From Phytoseiulus persimilis (taxonomy: Eukaryota > Arthropoda > Arachnida > Mesostigmata > Phytoseiidae), in the NCBI GenBank assembly GCA_037576195.1, contig CM075101.1, positions 8,432,001-8,496,000 on the forward strand: 64,000 nt of DNA, read 5' to 3'. Below the pieces are notes generated by a model. The model had not been told where the DNA came from. It saw only the letters and a program-made list of their open reading frames with translations, and did not search any database. A program made the translations under genes and the position numbers. Positions 12,186 through 24,336 of the stretch are shown here, piece after piece (position 1 is the stretch's first letter; each line of letters opens with the position of its first letter).

Positions 12186-15100
12186 GTAGCGACGAAACCA
12201 CTGCTGAAAGGTCAGAAGACTTTGGAAAGATTTTTCGGCGTCGGGGGAGCGGCTCCCGGCAAGAAAGTCCCAGCAGATGCGAAATTGGATTCGCTCAAAA
12301 GGAAGAGATCGCCAAGCTCGAAAGAGGCGTGCGCAGATGACGCCCAGAAGCGCTCGATCGTTGTGATTGAGGACAGCCCTCCCGCTAAGAGTAAGTTCCC
12401 CTGAAAGTCACGGATCCTTTTATGCTTCATTTCGGAGCATCGCTCATTTCTCTAGAATCTAGTGATTGTTTACGGCGTCGCAATCCAAATAAAGTGATGC
12501 GCTCAGCAAATGGCAAAGCACGTGTTTCCCTGAGGCCCTTCCTTTTTTCGCAACCTGAATTCGAGAACTCGTTGCCAGAAAATCTGACTGCGTCGTTCAC
12601 CCGAAAACCGAAAGGAACGACCTCTCCGCTAAAAGAAATACCCATGACAGCCACTGGGAACGGCAGACAGAGTCCAGCCTCTAGAGAGCCACTGCGTAAC
12701 CAACCAGGCACTTCCGGGAGCGAGGTCAGAGGTGAGAATCAAAGTACCAGAAAAAGTCCCAGGAAAAAAATCGCCGTCGAGGCGAAAGCCTCGCCCATCA
12801 AGCCGTCGAAGATCGTTCCGAAGGACGAACATCCAGGAGGAAAGCCCGTCAAAAGATCGACAGATCCTACGGCCGGCGAGCCGGTAAATGGCGTCAGAAC
12901 ATCGGCTCAAGATGTTGAGGTGAGCTGGGAATCGCATCTCAACTGCTATTTTTCGGGAATGAAAATAAGAACTAACCACCGTAATGATATCTGAGTCCAC
13001 CAGACTCGAGGCCGTGGCGACGATTGGGATTTCGAATCCCGAACGGGAGAGAGAAGTCTGCTCCGCATCGTTTCAGTTGACGCGAATATATTTATGCACC
13101 ATCCGTCGCAATGGGGCTCAGGCAGTGTTTACTTTCCAATCTCGGCGGCGAGGAGGAACTATGTGTCCAAATGTAGACTCGACAAATTCCCGTGAGCTTT
13201 CCTGCCTGGAAAACTCTTCGAGCTCGAGTAAACGCGAATTCCCTACGCGAGTGTTTCATCCGAAGCTCTCTACGGAAAGACTCATGCCTGAAAACTCGCG
13301 GGAAAAAACGTCGTGGGTCGAAGACGGGAAACCTCTAACTCTCTCGGCAATCATTCACAGCAACCAGCAGGGATGAGAACTCCAGAAAGGCAAGGGTCTG
13401 AAGACGAAGATGATCTGTTCGACATCGCTACACCCGAGAAAAAAGTCGGAGTCGTCCTGCCGGATGTATCCGCGGTCCCGGCGGCTTTCAAAGTCACTCG
13501 ATTGAAAGTCAAAGGATTCGAGAAAAATTTCTCCCGTGGCGTCAATCTCTTGATAGGGGATGATCTTCAGGCCGACACGCCCCAGACATTCGTGCTCCTC
13601 TCTGGAAGCTGGTTGATGACTGAACCGGAGGTCGGCACAGATGTGAGTATTCGGGGACCACCGTGCAAACGACGGAGAGAACGTTTTTTCTTCGCGCATG
13701 ATGTCAATAGCACGTCGTTTCGGACAATTGACTGTCAGGGGAGGCTCGCCTAGCTCAACGTGTGTACCGAACCAGAAACTGTTTCCTCCGCAGATATTCG
13801 TGTTCGGGATGTTCCAGGACAACGTCGGGAAAGTAGATTCCCATTGTGGTTTTGTGGTCCTTCATCCACAACATCTCCTCTCGATCACGACCATCACCGG
13901 TGGTCTCTATTGTAAACGGAAGTCGCTTCTGAATCAGAAGTTCAAGCGTACAGACGACATGAATTCGAACCTGATTGTGGGCACTGTGGCCCACGAAGTT
14001 TTCCAAAGGGTGAGATCCTCGTGTCCTCAGCTGCGGATGCGATCGAATCCCCTGAGCTTGTTATCCTGGGAATGAAACCAGTCAAAACTAGCTGGGCACT
14101 TCAGGAACCGAACTCAGAAAATCACAAACGCAATCTTTTTAGGCCGTGTCGGAAAAACTACAACGGTCTGAGATCGTGGCCGTGTTAGACGAAATATTAG
14201 CTCGTTCACAGATCGTGCACGACCTCTATCTACTGAATTTGACTCACTATGAGATCAAAGCATCCGTTCTGCAGATGGTCCCTCACATCCTCAGCTTCAT
14301 GCGCGATGTAAGTTGTCGAAGTCTCATTAAGAAAACTTTCGGTGCTTAACCGGAACATCCGTTCTGCGATAGCTTTTGATGAAGCGTGGATTTGACTCAG
14401 TTTTCAACAACTCCATTCGTGACCTTGTCAACATTCCCAATTCGCAGCACCTTTCGCCGAGCCGCGCAGCATTCCAAATCGAGGAAATCGTGGATATAGA
14501 AGACAATTTGTTGTGCCCGCGACTCGGAGTCCGGGGCAAAGTTGATCTTACGGTCAAGTTGAAAACCTCCGACGGCCGCGTAATGTCACAAGTAAACTAG
14601 GGTTTCTCTTATCGATTGGATGTTCCCTATCGGAGAATGGTTCCTACCACATGGAAAGAATTTCGCAGTATATGAGAGTTGCCGAAATTTCCGACAGGTG
14701 CCTCTGGAGTTGAAAACCGGCAAGCCGTCTTTCAGTAGCGACCACATGGCTCAAGTGTTCTTCTACACGGCGATGCTAAATGAGAAAAGTGGGAAAACCG
14801 CGACAGATCCCAACTCATGTGATACCGGTATACTGACCTATATCCAAAGAGGGAACGACTCACGCTTGGTCAAGCCGAATAACTTCGTCCTGTAAGTCGC
14901 TCTCCATTCATTCTTCTGAGACTCGAAGATGAGACCTATGGAGCGCATGAGCTCAAGCGAAGCTTGTCGATGTTCTACCTGATGCCATCTCCTGCTCGTC
15001 CTCACGCGAAGCCTCGGCGACACCATGGAGGAAATCGCGCGATTCTCCGCGGAAAATATTGGTTCAGTGGCGAGACTGATGAAGCCGAAATTTTTCCGAA

Positions 15101-18100
15101 TCCCTCCAGGCAATCCCTAATCCAGCAGAGAAATGAGCTAGCGACATCCTGGGAGAAGATTCAGAAGCCCCGGGTGGTTCCGGACGGAATCCAAATTAAC
15201 GCAGGCTCTCTTGGGGAATTCAAAGAGGATGAAAGAGGATGTACGTCTTGCTCCTGTAAGGCGGTGTGTTCTATATACGCCAAGATGACGAATGACCTCC
15301 CGGCCGAGAGCGTTCGAGCGAAAATCGCCGAGCAGTCCCTAGGTGTGTGAGAAAGAACTGTGGAAAAAAGTCTTTTCGAGTGCAAACATCCTTTTTCGTC
15401 AGCTGCTCTCTGTGGGACGAACACCATCTGTTCCTGGTCTTCTTCGACTTCATTCGACTTTGTTCAGGCGTCAGTTGTACTAACATCGTTCCTTCTGATT
15501 TCGAAACCCGATTCATCGGCTTGCAGGACACCTGAGCGAGAAACACATCGGATATGTTTGGCACTGGCTCCGCCTGCTCGACAAGGAGTGTCACAAGGCA
15601 ATCGAGAAATCACCCAACGCATTCTGGATGCTATCTTTGGATGAACGAGTGAACTCTGGTAACTGCATCAAAGATCTCAGAATCGACGCGGGCTCCGAGA
15701 ACGGAACTTCCGCTAGTGAGCCCCATCTGCGCTTGGTCGGGCCCATTGACCCCGAGCGCGTATCCATGTCTCCAAGTGAGTATCACTGGAGGCTCTCGTA
15801 TATAGAGAGGATGAATCATGGAATAGAAACGTCTCGAATGATTCATAAGTCCATTAACCATTTCTCAGCTGTATGCGTATTTTCGTCTGCGAGGAGTCCT
15901 CTCGGTAGGGGCGAGTGACCTCAGCAGGTTATTTTCTTTGACTGTCGATCCAGCTGGCGCGGGGGATGCAGTTTTTTCGTCGTTATTCCCCGAATTTCAA
16001 GGCTCCATTTTTTTCGCTCTGCAATCTTCTGAGAGCTGCTCGCCCCCGATGCGGGGTCATCTGAACTTGCACATCATAATCCTTACGAACAAAACCTGAA
16101 TTTCATTATCCGATGGAGGGAGAGTCGTGCATACTCGAGGATTCGACCGTTTCAGACACCTACGTAGCCATCAGTGAGCAGGGCAACCAAACGAGGGTGG
16201 GGAACCGCTTGGGTTTCGTACACGATATCGGGGTGGATTCCATCACGTTGAAGCTGAACAACGACGTCGGTCCGGGGACGCCACTGAACACACAAAAGGT
16301 AACGGGGTGTCTTTCCCAAATCGGTCTGAGGGTACCTCGATCCCTCCTCCCCCTACGTTCCAGTAGATGTTGGCTATGTTCAGGAACGAATTCGAACTCC
16401 GCCGCTTGAACTATCACTGATAAGCTTTGAGCCGTCAACCAAGTCGCGGAATTCAGTCAAGCCATGTTGCAGGTGTATACCGTCGACAAAATGAACAGCA
16501 CCTCATCCTTCAACATTCCCTACACCAACCTCATCAGACTCCTGCGCCCGGAACATGAACGCTTGCGCGAGCTCATCGTCGACTGCGTCCCACCCCTTTA
16601 CCAGAAGGACTACCCTCTGAAAGCTATCGATCGTTGTCAAGAAATCTTCGAAGACCTCAACGAGGTCCAGGTCCGAGCCATCATCAAGACTCTCATGGCC
16701 GAGGATTACCTTCTGTTGAAAGGCATGCCAGGCACCGGAAAGACCACCGTCATCGTCGCCACCGTGAGAGCGCTTGTACAGCTCGGCCACAGGTATGAAG
16801 CGACCTGCTCACGAGAGCTTCAAATTTACGCGCAGTGTCGCGATCCATTTCTCAGCATTTCTAGGGAGAATAAGCTTGTCGTGTGGAGCGCGAACCTCCT
16901 TCACCTCGGATCGCTGATTGCAGGGTTCTAGTGACGAGCTACACTCACAATGCGTTGGACAACATATTGGAACGTTTGGACAAATTCGGTATCGATTACG
17001 TTCGAATTGGTAACACTGCGAATACAGCTGTGCGGACGAAGTCGGCTGCTGTTCAATTGACGGACGTGTGTAACGTGAACCAGGTCAAGAAGTTCTATTC
17101 TGAAAAAGCGGTTTTCGGAGCCACCTGCCTAGGGACGAACAATGTTGTATTCGAGAGAGAGAAGTTCGATTATTGCATCGTTGACGAAGCGTCCCAGGTA
17201 ACGATGTCTTCTGGCGACGATGAGCAGTTCTTCGAGGGTCAACTCGACAGGTCTATATCCCACACCCGAATCGGACCACTATCGAAACCACTGACGGTCC
17301 TGGGAATTTTGTTCGAAGGTCCTTCAACCCACCTGTCTGGGACCGATAATGTGCGCCAAGAAGTTCCTCTTGGTGGGAGATCCAGACCAGCTGTCCCCAG
17401 TGATAGTCTCGAGGACGGCGAGACGATTCGGTGCGTGTTTGGGAGTTGAACGCAAACTCGTGATGCGTTGGATGCGACTCATTTCTCCGGAGCACGTTAT
17501 GATATGGGACTCGCTGCGTGAGTGATACGACCAGAGTACTCAACATGAAATCGCTTGCAGGCATGGATGAATGTTTGTTCAAACGATTGCAAGCTTCGTC
17601 GCCGGATTCGTCGAATATCATTGCTTTGAATCGACAGTATCGAATGAACTCAGAAATCGTGGCCCTATCCAGCGGACTCGTTTACGAGAACGAGCTCGTC
17701 TGCGGGAACGAGCAGGTCGCCGACCGAACGCTTAAACTGAATAGGACAAGCGGGGTCAACGATTCGGCTCTGACCGACTGGCAGAAGAAGTGAGTTTGGA
17801 GGAGAACTATTCTCTTGCTCATAGGACCCCGGAGCGGTCCTTCGAGAAGAAACAAGCCGAGAAGGCCCGGAGCTTCTTACATCCTTGACCTTGAGCCCAC
17901 GGCGCTGGAAACGACCTCCTCTCCCCCTTACCTGTCTCCTCAGGAAGAGAATTTTCGGAGGGAATTTTCTCTCCATCGAGCCGTGATACCTTGAGCTTTA
18001 TAATGATCTCCATCGTAGGTGTGTTTCTGAGAAGCTGTGTGACGCTGTCGTGTTCTTGGACTTTAACAAAAACACCGACACCCCGACTGGCCCCAAGCGC

Positions 18101-19099
18101 GACAACCGGGAGGAAGCCAACCTGATCCGGAGCGTGATCAATCTTCTCCTAGAGGTGTGCTTGGTTTTATTTTCTGATCAGGCTATTGATGCACATCGAT
18201 GGCTGATCGTTTTGACAGCTCCTCTGTCACTTGTTGCTGGCTGACATTAAACACCGTCGATTGATAGAGGCGGAATCGATAACAGCCCGATTGCTGGGTT
18301 CTGAGCCGTACTCCTCCTATCGAACGATGGGACAATCAGCTAATTTGAACAACCAATCGAGCGTCGAGAAAGACAGATCTCTCGGTCTACCCGGGGTGGA
18401 GGAACCCGGGGAGACCTCGTGGATGGAATTCCCTCCCTGATGTCGACTTGAAATTCCAGCGTGGAATCTCTCAATCGGATATAGGCGTCATCAGCACCTA
18501 TCAAGATCAGGTCCTCTGTCTCAAGGGCATCCTCCCCGAGGGCATAGAAGCGAGCACCGTTGACCGATATCAGGGCAAGGAAAAGGAAGTGATGATAATG
18601 TCATGCGTTCGTAGTGAGCTGGACGCAGTCTTCGTGAGTATGCCGATTCATTCCGTCAATTTTCCTCAGTTCCGTCGGAATCGGAAGGGACGAATGAGGG
18701 ATTTATGCATATCAGGACTGACAGTCATCCTGTGGGGATGATGAGAAGACGCGATCGGCCGTTGTAGAGTAACACAGAACAGATGGATTAACGCGGAATA
18801 TACGACGAATGTCGAAATAGCTCGGCTTCCGGCCGTATTACGCTGCTTCTTCGGAATCAATCTCGCAGAGCCAGAGTCAATTCTGTCTGGTAACAATGCT
18901 ACTCTGACATTTGGAATTGTTCTCGCAGGAAAATGAAATCATGAACGACGTCAGACGAATAAACGTCGCAATCAGCAGAGCGCGGTCAAAACTCATTCTG
19001 GTCGGCCATCGACGCTCTATTGAAGAATTCCCGTCCTGGAAAAAACTGTTTTCGCTGATGAGACCCGACCAGTTCACAAAGGTCGACGATCTAGCGTGA
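12186..19099 (+). CDS. DNA2: DNA replication ATP-dependent nuclease/helicase DNA2 (5' end incomplete)
   Basis: Exons: 12186-12390, 12456-12919, 13361-13642, 13794-14009, 14143-14307, 14373-14591, 14698-14891, 15110-15342, 15527-15775, about 16123-16298, 16473-16792, 16924-17197, 17319-17430, 17561-17789, 18019-18154, 18460-18633, 18929-19099. Phases agree and give at least 1272 residues. DNA2 trims Okazaki flaps and resects double-strand breaks in nucleus and mitochondria. Nuclease: Fe-S cysteine in LYCKRKSLL, His in GTVAHEVFQ, Asp in GVRGKVDLTV, Glu/Lys in PLELKTGK, QVFFY, then C-x2-C-x5-C (GCTSCSCKAVC). SF1 helicase: Walker A GMPGTGKTT, TSYTHNALDN, CIVDEASQ, LLVGDPDQLSP, NRQYRMNSE, TVDRYQGKEKE, RRINVAISRARSK. 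The first about 310 residues are low-complexity, basic and Ser/Pro-rich, unlike human DNA2, and contain QKTLERFF. The start codon is not identified; the exon at 16123 has a weak acceptor and the junction 15775-16123 needs transcript support. Confidence 0.93.
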
Positions 19100-19446
19100 C
19101 CACCCAGCGCGTGGAGAACTTCAGCAGCTCCCAGGGAGTTTGTCAACACTCATTCCACTTGGATGCTGTTTCGCCCTTTACTACGGAAAGATATTTCTCG
19201 GGAGAAACTTCCAAGGAACATCTCTGGCCGAAACGCTCAAGATCGACCACTTTTATGAGCTCCTCGAGCCAGAGAGACCTTCCACATTGTTGAATCAGCG
19301 ACGAGGACCGTTCCGCACCCTCTTACGTTTTTATTTTGAATGCAAGACCATTTCTGGCCAATGAAAAATATACTAGTTTCTGACTCTCCGGAGCTGGAGG
19401 TCAGTGACGGACGAGAATTCCCCAATTCCATTTTGGAATCCATTCG

Positions 19447-19452
19447 AATAAA
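19447..19452 (+). terminator. poly(A) signal AATAAA of DNA2
   Basis: Canonical AATAAA about 350 bases downstream of the DNA2 stop codon, same strand. Use of this site is inferred from position only. Confidence 0.45.
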
Positions 19453-22400
19453 CACAGGTGTCACACTAGTGATCCAACGACGATGGCCTGTCTAGCATTT
19501 CGTGCATTCGGTAGATGAGTTGCATTTAACGCTCGTCTAGGAAATTATATCCGGACGGAACCATCCTATCCGTTAGATTATGAGAGAACCTGCGAGACGT
19601 CGTTCTCGATAGGCCAGCAGAATTTTCAGACAATCTGGGATCTTGGTCAGCTGGAAAAGACGGAGCACGAGATATCTGGGTGGAGTCATTGCAGTCCCTC
19701 AAACATTTGTTCTATTTATTATACATTCATGATTCTCTGACATGGGTTTTACATGGGTTACAGTTATTTACAGAGTCAAGTCAGCTGATTTGCACCGAAC
19801 AACGCCGGAACGATCCCAGTAGTCATAGGGGGGAATCCAGTGTGATTTCGTTGAACCTCGCTGACATTCATAGAACGGCTTCTACATCTAACTTTCCGCG
19901 AATCCGCTTCGCAACCGTAATGGGCTGCTCGGTCGCATGTATATCAGCGTTTGGAGTCGTCTCGGTGGCTTAAACAGTTCATCGAGTTTAATCCGGCCGG
20001 GCAGACATGTTAATGACTGATTCGGAGTAGAAATTGATCCTAGCAACAATGTCGTTCATATCTCTTTGGAACTTTCCGGATAACGATTCCGACCGATGAT
20101 CATCAGGTACCTTTGTCAGGCCACACCTACTTATACTAATGCTCCGACTCTACATTCTCTCAGTCCCGGTCTCCCGTGATGACTCGGGTCGAGAGATTCA
20201 TCGTTGTCATCAAACTCAACGTTGCCACTCCTTTTCCCGGGGTCTCATCCAAGCGAGCGCATGCCTAAAGTGTTACGTTTCAGATACCTCCCCGGAATCT
20301 CTTCTTCCGGCTCAGTGTTATCCAGGGTCCAATCTATTTAGAGCGAGCGGAATGGTTGGAGCTTCCCCCGTAATATCAGGAACTGCGTGAGCTCTCGATT
20401 CGTGTCTCGATAGAGCAGATTATCTAACAATACGTGATCGAAACGACACGGGTGACAAATAAACGGAATCTACGTGCGCTCTGTATTCTCCCGTCAGATT
20501 GCGTCCCAGTCTCCGTTCTAATGCTATCTCGATGAGAGCTTCGAGTTCTTAAGTTACGGAGGGGAACGCAGCGACTGGGCCATGGCAACAGTTTCGTCAG
20601 GTGACTGCCGCCGGAAACGCGCGGCGAGCGTCGCTCAGTTCGGGCTCGGCTCACATCCGAATAGGCTGCGGCGAATTCGTTCGGATGGATCCTTAACAGC
20701 ACACGAGCCTTCCGTTCGACAAACCCTTATTGGTAGTTAAGCGCACGCCGCTCAGCGCCGTTGGCGCATCTTGGCGATGCGGCGGACTCCAATATTGACA
20801 GTGAACTCGATCAAAATTGTTTATTATACAATTGAATGGTTGTGAAGTAACTCAGGGAGATTCGGGAGTGCCGGAAACTGAACGGATTGAAAGTGAATCC
20901 TTCCGAATAATATGAACATAGGTGGAGAGGAAACTTGCGTCAGCCTCCTTTCGGACGACTAGCTCGCAAACCATTCAGGATCGCATACAGCTGTGGTATA
21001 TCGGAGCAAATGCATGGATATCATGGGGGGGCTTCAGAGTTCTGGGATTCTGACGTGTGTTACTCCCGGACTATTACGGAAGTATTTCACCACGATTCTC
21101 CCCAGACGGCTTTCAAGCTGACTCGAAACAGTTGACGTCACGTTGAGAGTGTACAGTAGCGCAATGGACGTATTTGTTCTTGGTAGGAGAGATTCGTGGA
21201 CTTTGGCAGCGAGTTTCAGTCGCCATCTCTCGAACGAGCGCGCACGACAAGCCGCGTTACTCTGATCCGCAGCAGCAGCTGTCGATGGAAGTACCGGCGG
21301 TCGCATGGGACGCCGTCGGTGAACGTTTCGTTTCTTGATTGCTGTCTGAAGAAAAACTTCAATGCTAACACAGACAATCGTTTTGGCATCCGTCTCCCCC
21401 ATTCTCAGGCTCGTTCTTCTCCCGCTTGATCCCGCTATGTCTCGAATCAAAGTGGTTTGTTAACATTGGGTGTGGGCCGTGTCGCGATCACGAGTTGTTT
21501 CTGTTCCCGAGCTGTATTCATGGTTAAAATTGTTTTCCTTCCCCGGACTCTTGTGTTTTCCGAGTTTTCTGCCGATCTTACGAAGCGTATGCCCCCAAAA
21601 GACCCCGGAATTCGCATCTGGATAACAGGCGAAAGGTGCATTGGACGCCGAGGGAGATCTTGATATTTCGTTTCCGGGAAGAGATATTCTCCAAAGGATC
21701 CACTAGAAAGCCATTGAAACCGGTCGGGATGTTCGCTCGAAGAGATTCGACTTGCTTGAGATTCACGAAAATCGATGTATATCGCAATGACGCAGCCCGA
21801 CGTCTCGCGGCTCAAGGAGTTCGCGAGAAAAGCCAGAAAACCTCTTCCGATTAAACCCCTCGACCCGCGTAGCCCATGAGTACTGGGTATCGCGAGAAGA
21901 CAAACCGCGTCGTTTCCACAGAGAGCAGAAAGGGGGGCAGAACGTATGCTGCGGGAAAAAAACTGTCGAATGATTTGTTTCGTTGAAAGAGAGCTCGCGA
22001 ACAACAACGCCTACGACAGGTCTGGAAATCTAAAGTGGAGTAGAAGATGGTTAGAGCGTGGCATGAGTTGCCGAGGATGCATATCAATCAGATATTCGGA
22101 ATCTTAAACTGCGAATGATATTTTCGTATGCCGTGTGCATCCGAGCGGTTGTGATTCTCTATTCCCGCTGTCTTGACTTTCTCTTCGCAGGGCCCCATTC
22201 TAATTTGACAAAATTTGTCCGAAATAACGAACTTGCGAAGCGTTCATTCCTTAACGTAATAAGCGTTGGTCGTTGACACTCTGGTCGGCAAGACGTTGGC
22301 ACGGTCAAGCCGCATCACTGCCAGCGTCGTCGTCTCATAGATTATTGGGACAGATATATAAAGTGTGCGTGTTTCAAAGTCGGTCTCACATTCTTCCTCA

Positions 22401-22508
22401 CTCTTCTCCTGTTGACGGCTCAATATTTTGCGTCGACTCCGACAAGGCTCCGTGGTCGTCCGAGCATTGTTCAATCCATTATTGTCTAGATTCGTCCGTC
22501 GAGTCGAA
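19453..22508. other. intergenic, no gene recognised
   Basis: Lies between convergent DNA2 (plus) and Pellino (minus). A 186-codon minus-strand open stretch at 21447-22007 and shorter plus-strand ones overlap it on the other strand; none shows a domain, signal peptide or splice structure I recognise. A TATATAAA-like string near 22354 is isolated from any gene start. The 3' UTR of Pellino should occupy the right end, but I saw no AATAAA on the minus strand close to its stop. Confidence 0.35.
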
Positions 22509-23966
22509 TTAGTCGATGTTGTCTTGGAAGATCAGTCGAACGTAGCCCGGGGTGTCGGTGAGCTGGGCGGCGCAGAAAGGACATATGGCATTCAAACCGT
22601 TGGTTCCGTGAGGCGTTGGCACAGAGGCCCAGTATTTGACAGTTTTCTCAGAGGCCATGTGACCACATGGGCTGAACGCGTAGCTCGGATGACCTCTGTC
22701 GACGTAGAACGCCGGCTCTATCCCCATCACGAGTTTGACGACGGGCCCACATTTCAGGCACATGGGACACTTCTTCTCGTTGCTGTTCTGAGAGCCCCAA
22801 CTATGCAAACCCTGCACATGTCCACACTTAAGATAAACGTACGGCTGCTTCTCACTGTCCTTGTTGGACAACGTCGATCTCGACGGCACGACAAGAGTGT
22901 TCAGGCCGACCGGGCACTGCGGTCGACCGGCGTTCAGCTTGGCGACTTTTTCCAGGAGCTCGGACTTAGTCGGCGAGTTTGAGAGGCCTTCCACCGAGCG
23001 GAACAGCAGAGTTGCTCCACAAAGATCGATGAGTGAACCGTCTTTCAGTTCATTGGTCTCGTCTTCGATTCGGGGACCTGCCCTTCTAGCAGCGCGACTT
23101 TCACGCAGCCCGTAAACTCCTCCGTCGACACTGACTTCACGCCAGATACCGGCGCTCGCGTCTTTGCAGAACGTTCCCATCGGGTGCATCAGAAGAATGC
23201 CGTTTGTGGTCAGGCCGTCGATGGTTCCGCCAGCAACTTGCCATTTGCTCGCGTTTTCGCCTAGGAATATGTTTGAGGACGCATCGAAGCCTGCGGCGAA
23301 AATTCGGGCCGAGTGCTCGTCTCCGTCGCGATCGATGAGCAGCCTGCAGGCGTAGCGCGAGATTCCCGAGCGGAACTCGCCGTTTTTCTGTTCCTCGGCG
23401 ATGGTGTCCATCACCACGAAGTCGATCTGACTTTCTTTGCTCCGCCCGATCTGAAACATGTCCGTGTGGGGGTCTTGCTCGTACAGCACGATAATCGACT
23501 GGTGCCGCGACAGGGTGTAGGCTATCGAATGCTGATTCTGGTCGAGGACAGCTGCCGACGCTGCCGGGTCAGCGACGCTGACATGTCGGGATTTTCGGAT
23601 CCCGTTGGCTAGCGCGCGCCGGGCCAGAATGTACTTGCTCCTCCGACGACCCTTTTCGTTTTCGTGCAGACTCCCGTTGTAGCCGAGCACGACAAGTTCG
23701 CCGTACTTGCTTCCCGGCGAATTGCATTGCTGCCGTAGCTGTTGCGAGTGGATGACTTCGGACAGCTGCAGATTGGTCAGCAGGTCGTTGTTGCTAACGG
23801 GACCCAGCCGCGTTTCGGTCGCTTCCGAGCAGCAGTCGCCCATCGTTTGAAGTTGATTCTTAGGAGGTTTCGGAGACATCATCGCTATTCGCCGTCCGAT
23901 GCAAGCTCCTCCGACATCAGGTTTCTGCGTTGGCTGCTCTTTCGAAGAGTCCACAGTCGCTTTCAT
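22509..23966 (-). CDS. Pli: Pellino E3 ubiquitin-protein ligase
   Basis: A single uninterrupted exon encodes 485 residues. Pellino proteins bind phosphorylated IRAK/Pelle in Toll/IL-1 receptor signalling through an FHA-like fold and attach ubiquitin through a C-terminal RING-like domain. The conserved core begins at YGELVVLGYNGSL (residue 88) and includes QHSIAYTLSRHQS, DMFQIGRSKESQIDFVV, ISRYACRLL, AAGFDASSNIFLGE, DGLTTNG and SLIDLCGATLL. The RING-like part has RPQCPVG, YLKCGHVQG, KKCPMC, FSPCGH and ICPFC, with Cys 351, 381, 400, 403, 434, 462, 465 and His 383, 436, so the full metal-ligand set looks intact. It ends YVRLIFQDNID, matching the family end. The first about 85 residues are an extension compared with vertebrate Pellinos (about 420 residues); Met29 or Met30 are alternative starts. 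Absence of introns contrasts with the neighbouring intron-rich genes. Confidence 0.96.
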   Translation of the reverse strand: MKATVDSSKEQPTQKPDVGGACIGRRIAMMSPKPPKNQLQTMGDCCSEATETRLGPVSNNDLLTNLQLSEVIHSQQLRQQCNSPGSKYGELVVLGYNGSLHENEKGRRRSKYILARRALANGIRKSRHVSVADPAASAAVLDQNQHSIAYTLSRHQSIIVLYEQDPHTDMFQIGRSKESQIDFVVMDTIAEEQKNGEFRSGISRYACRLLIDRDGDEHSARIFAAGFDASSNIFLGENASKWQVAGGTIDGLTTNGILLMHPMGTFCKDASAGIWREVSVDGGVYGLRESRAARRAGPRIEDETNELKDGSLIDLCGATLLFRSVEGLSNSPTKSELLEKVAKLNAGRPQCPVGLNTLVVPSRSTLSNKDSEKQPYVYLKCGHVQGLHSWGSQNSNEKKCPMCLKCGPVVKLVMGIEPAFYVDRGHPSYAFSPCGHMASEKTVKYWASVPTPHGTNGLNAICPFCAAQLTDTPGYVRLIFQDNID

Positions 23967-24298
23967 GCGGTGGAATCGTCTTCGTCAGTTGCGTTCTCGC
24001 CTGGGGAGATGTTCTTTTCCTGCGATTGTTCGTCGGAGGCAGCTCCGACGAGGGCTTGACGAGTTGCTCACGAAGCACAGGCTACCTCGATACCGACAAA
24101 CACATTCCGAACTCGGGCAAAAACACTTCTGGGAGTTTCGAGCCACAATAATCGGCGACGCACCCTCTGCTCATCCTTGCGAACACTCCATTCTCACAGG
24201 GTAGATTCCGTGTAGTTATTTCTGGAGCCGATCCACGACGACGGTTTCCGACGAACTGACAGGCGGATGAGCTTGACTGCCCAATCGGCCTTCCGGAC

Positions 24299-24336
24299 GT
24301 TCGGTCGGTCGGTCGGCTGGCCGGCTGTCTGTCTGG
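24299..24336. repeat. GC-rich tetranucleotide tract (CGGT/CGGC/TGTC)
   Basis: Runs of TCGG followed by GCTG/GTCT units about 330 bases upstream of the Pellino start codon, probably in its promoter or 5' UTR. It belongs to the same degenerate tetranucleotide class as tracts at 30308, 36867, 36991, 40509 and 42046. Confidence 0.7.

Noticed and set aside
21447..22007. 186-codon minus-strand open stretch between DNA2 and Pellino
   Set aside because: Ser/Arg-rich composition, no domain or signal peptide, overlapping open frames on the other strand; looks like chance.
1468..23966. Idea that the SLC15A4-like and Pellino genes form an innate-immunity cluster
   Set aside because: Both families have links to Toll-type signalling, but CPEB and DNA2 lie between them, they are 18 kb apart and no shared regulation is visible.
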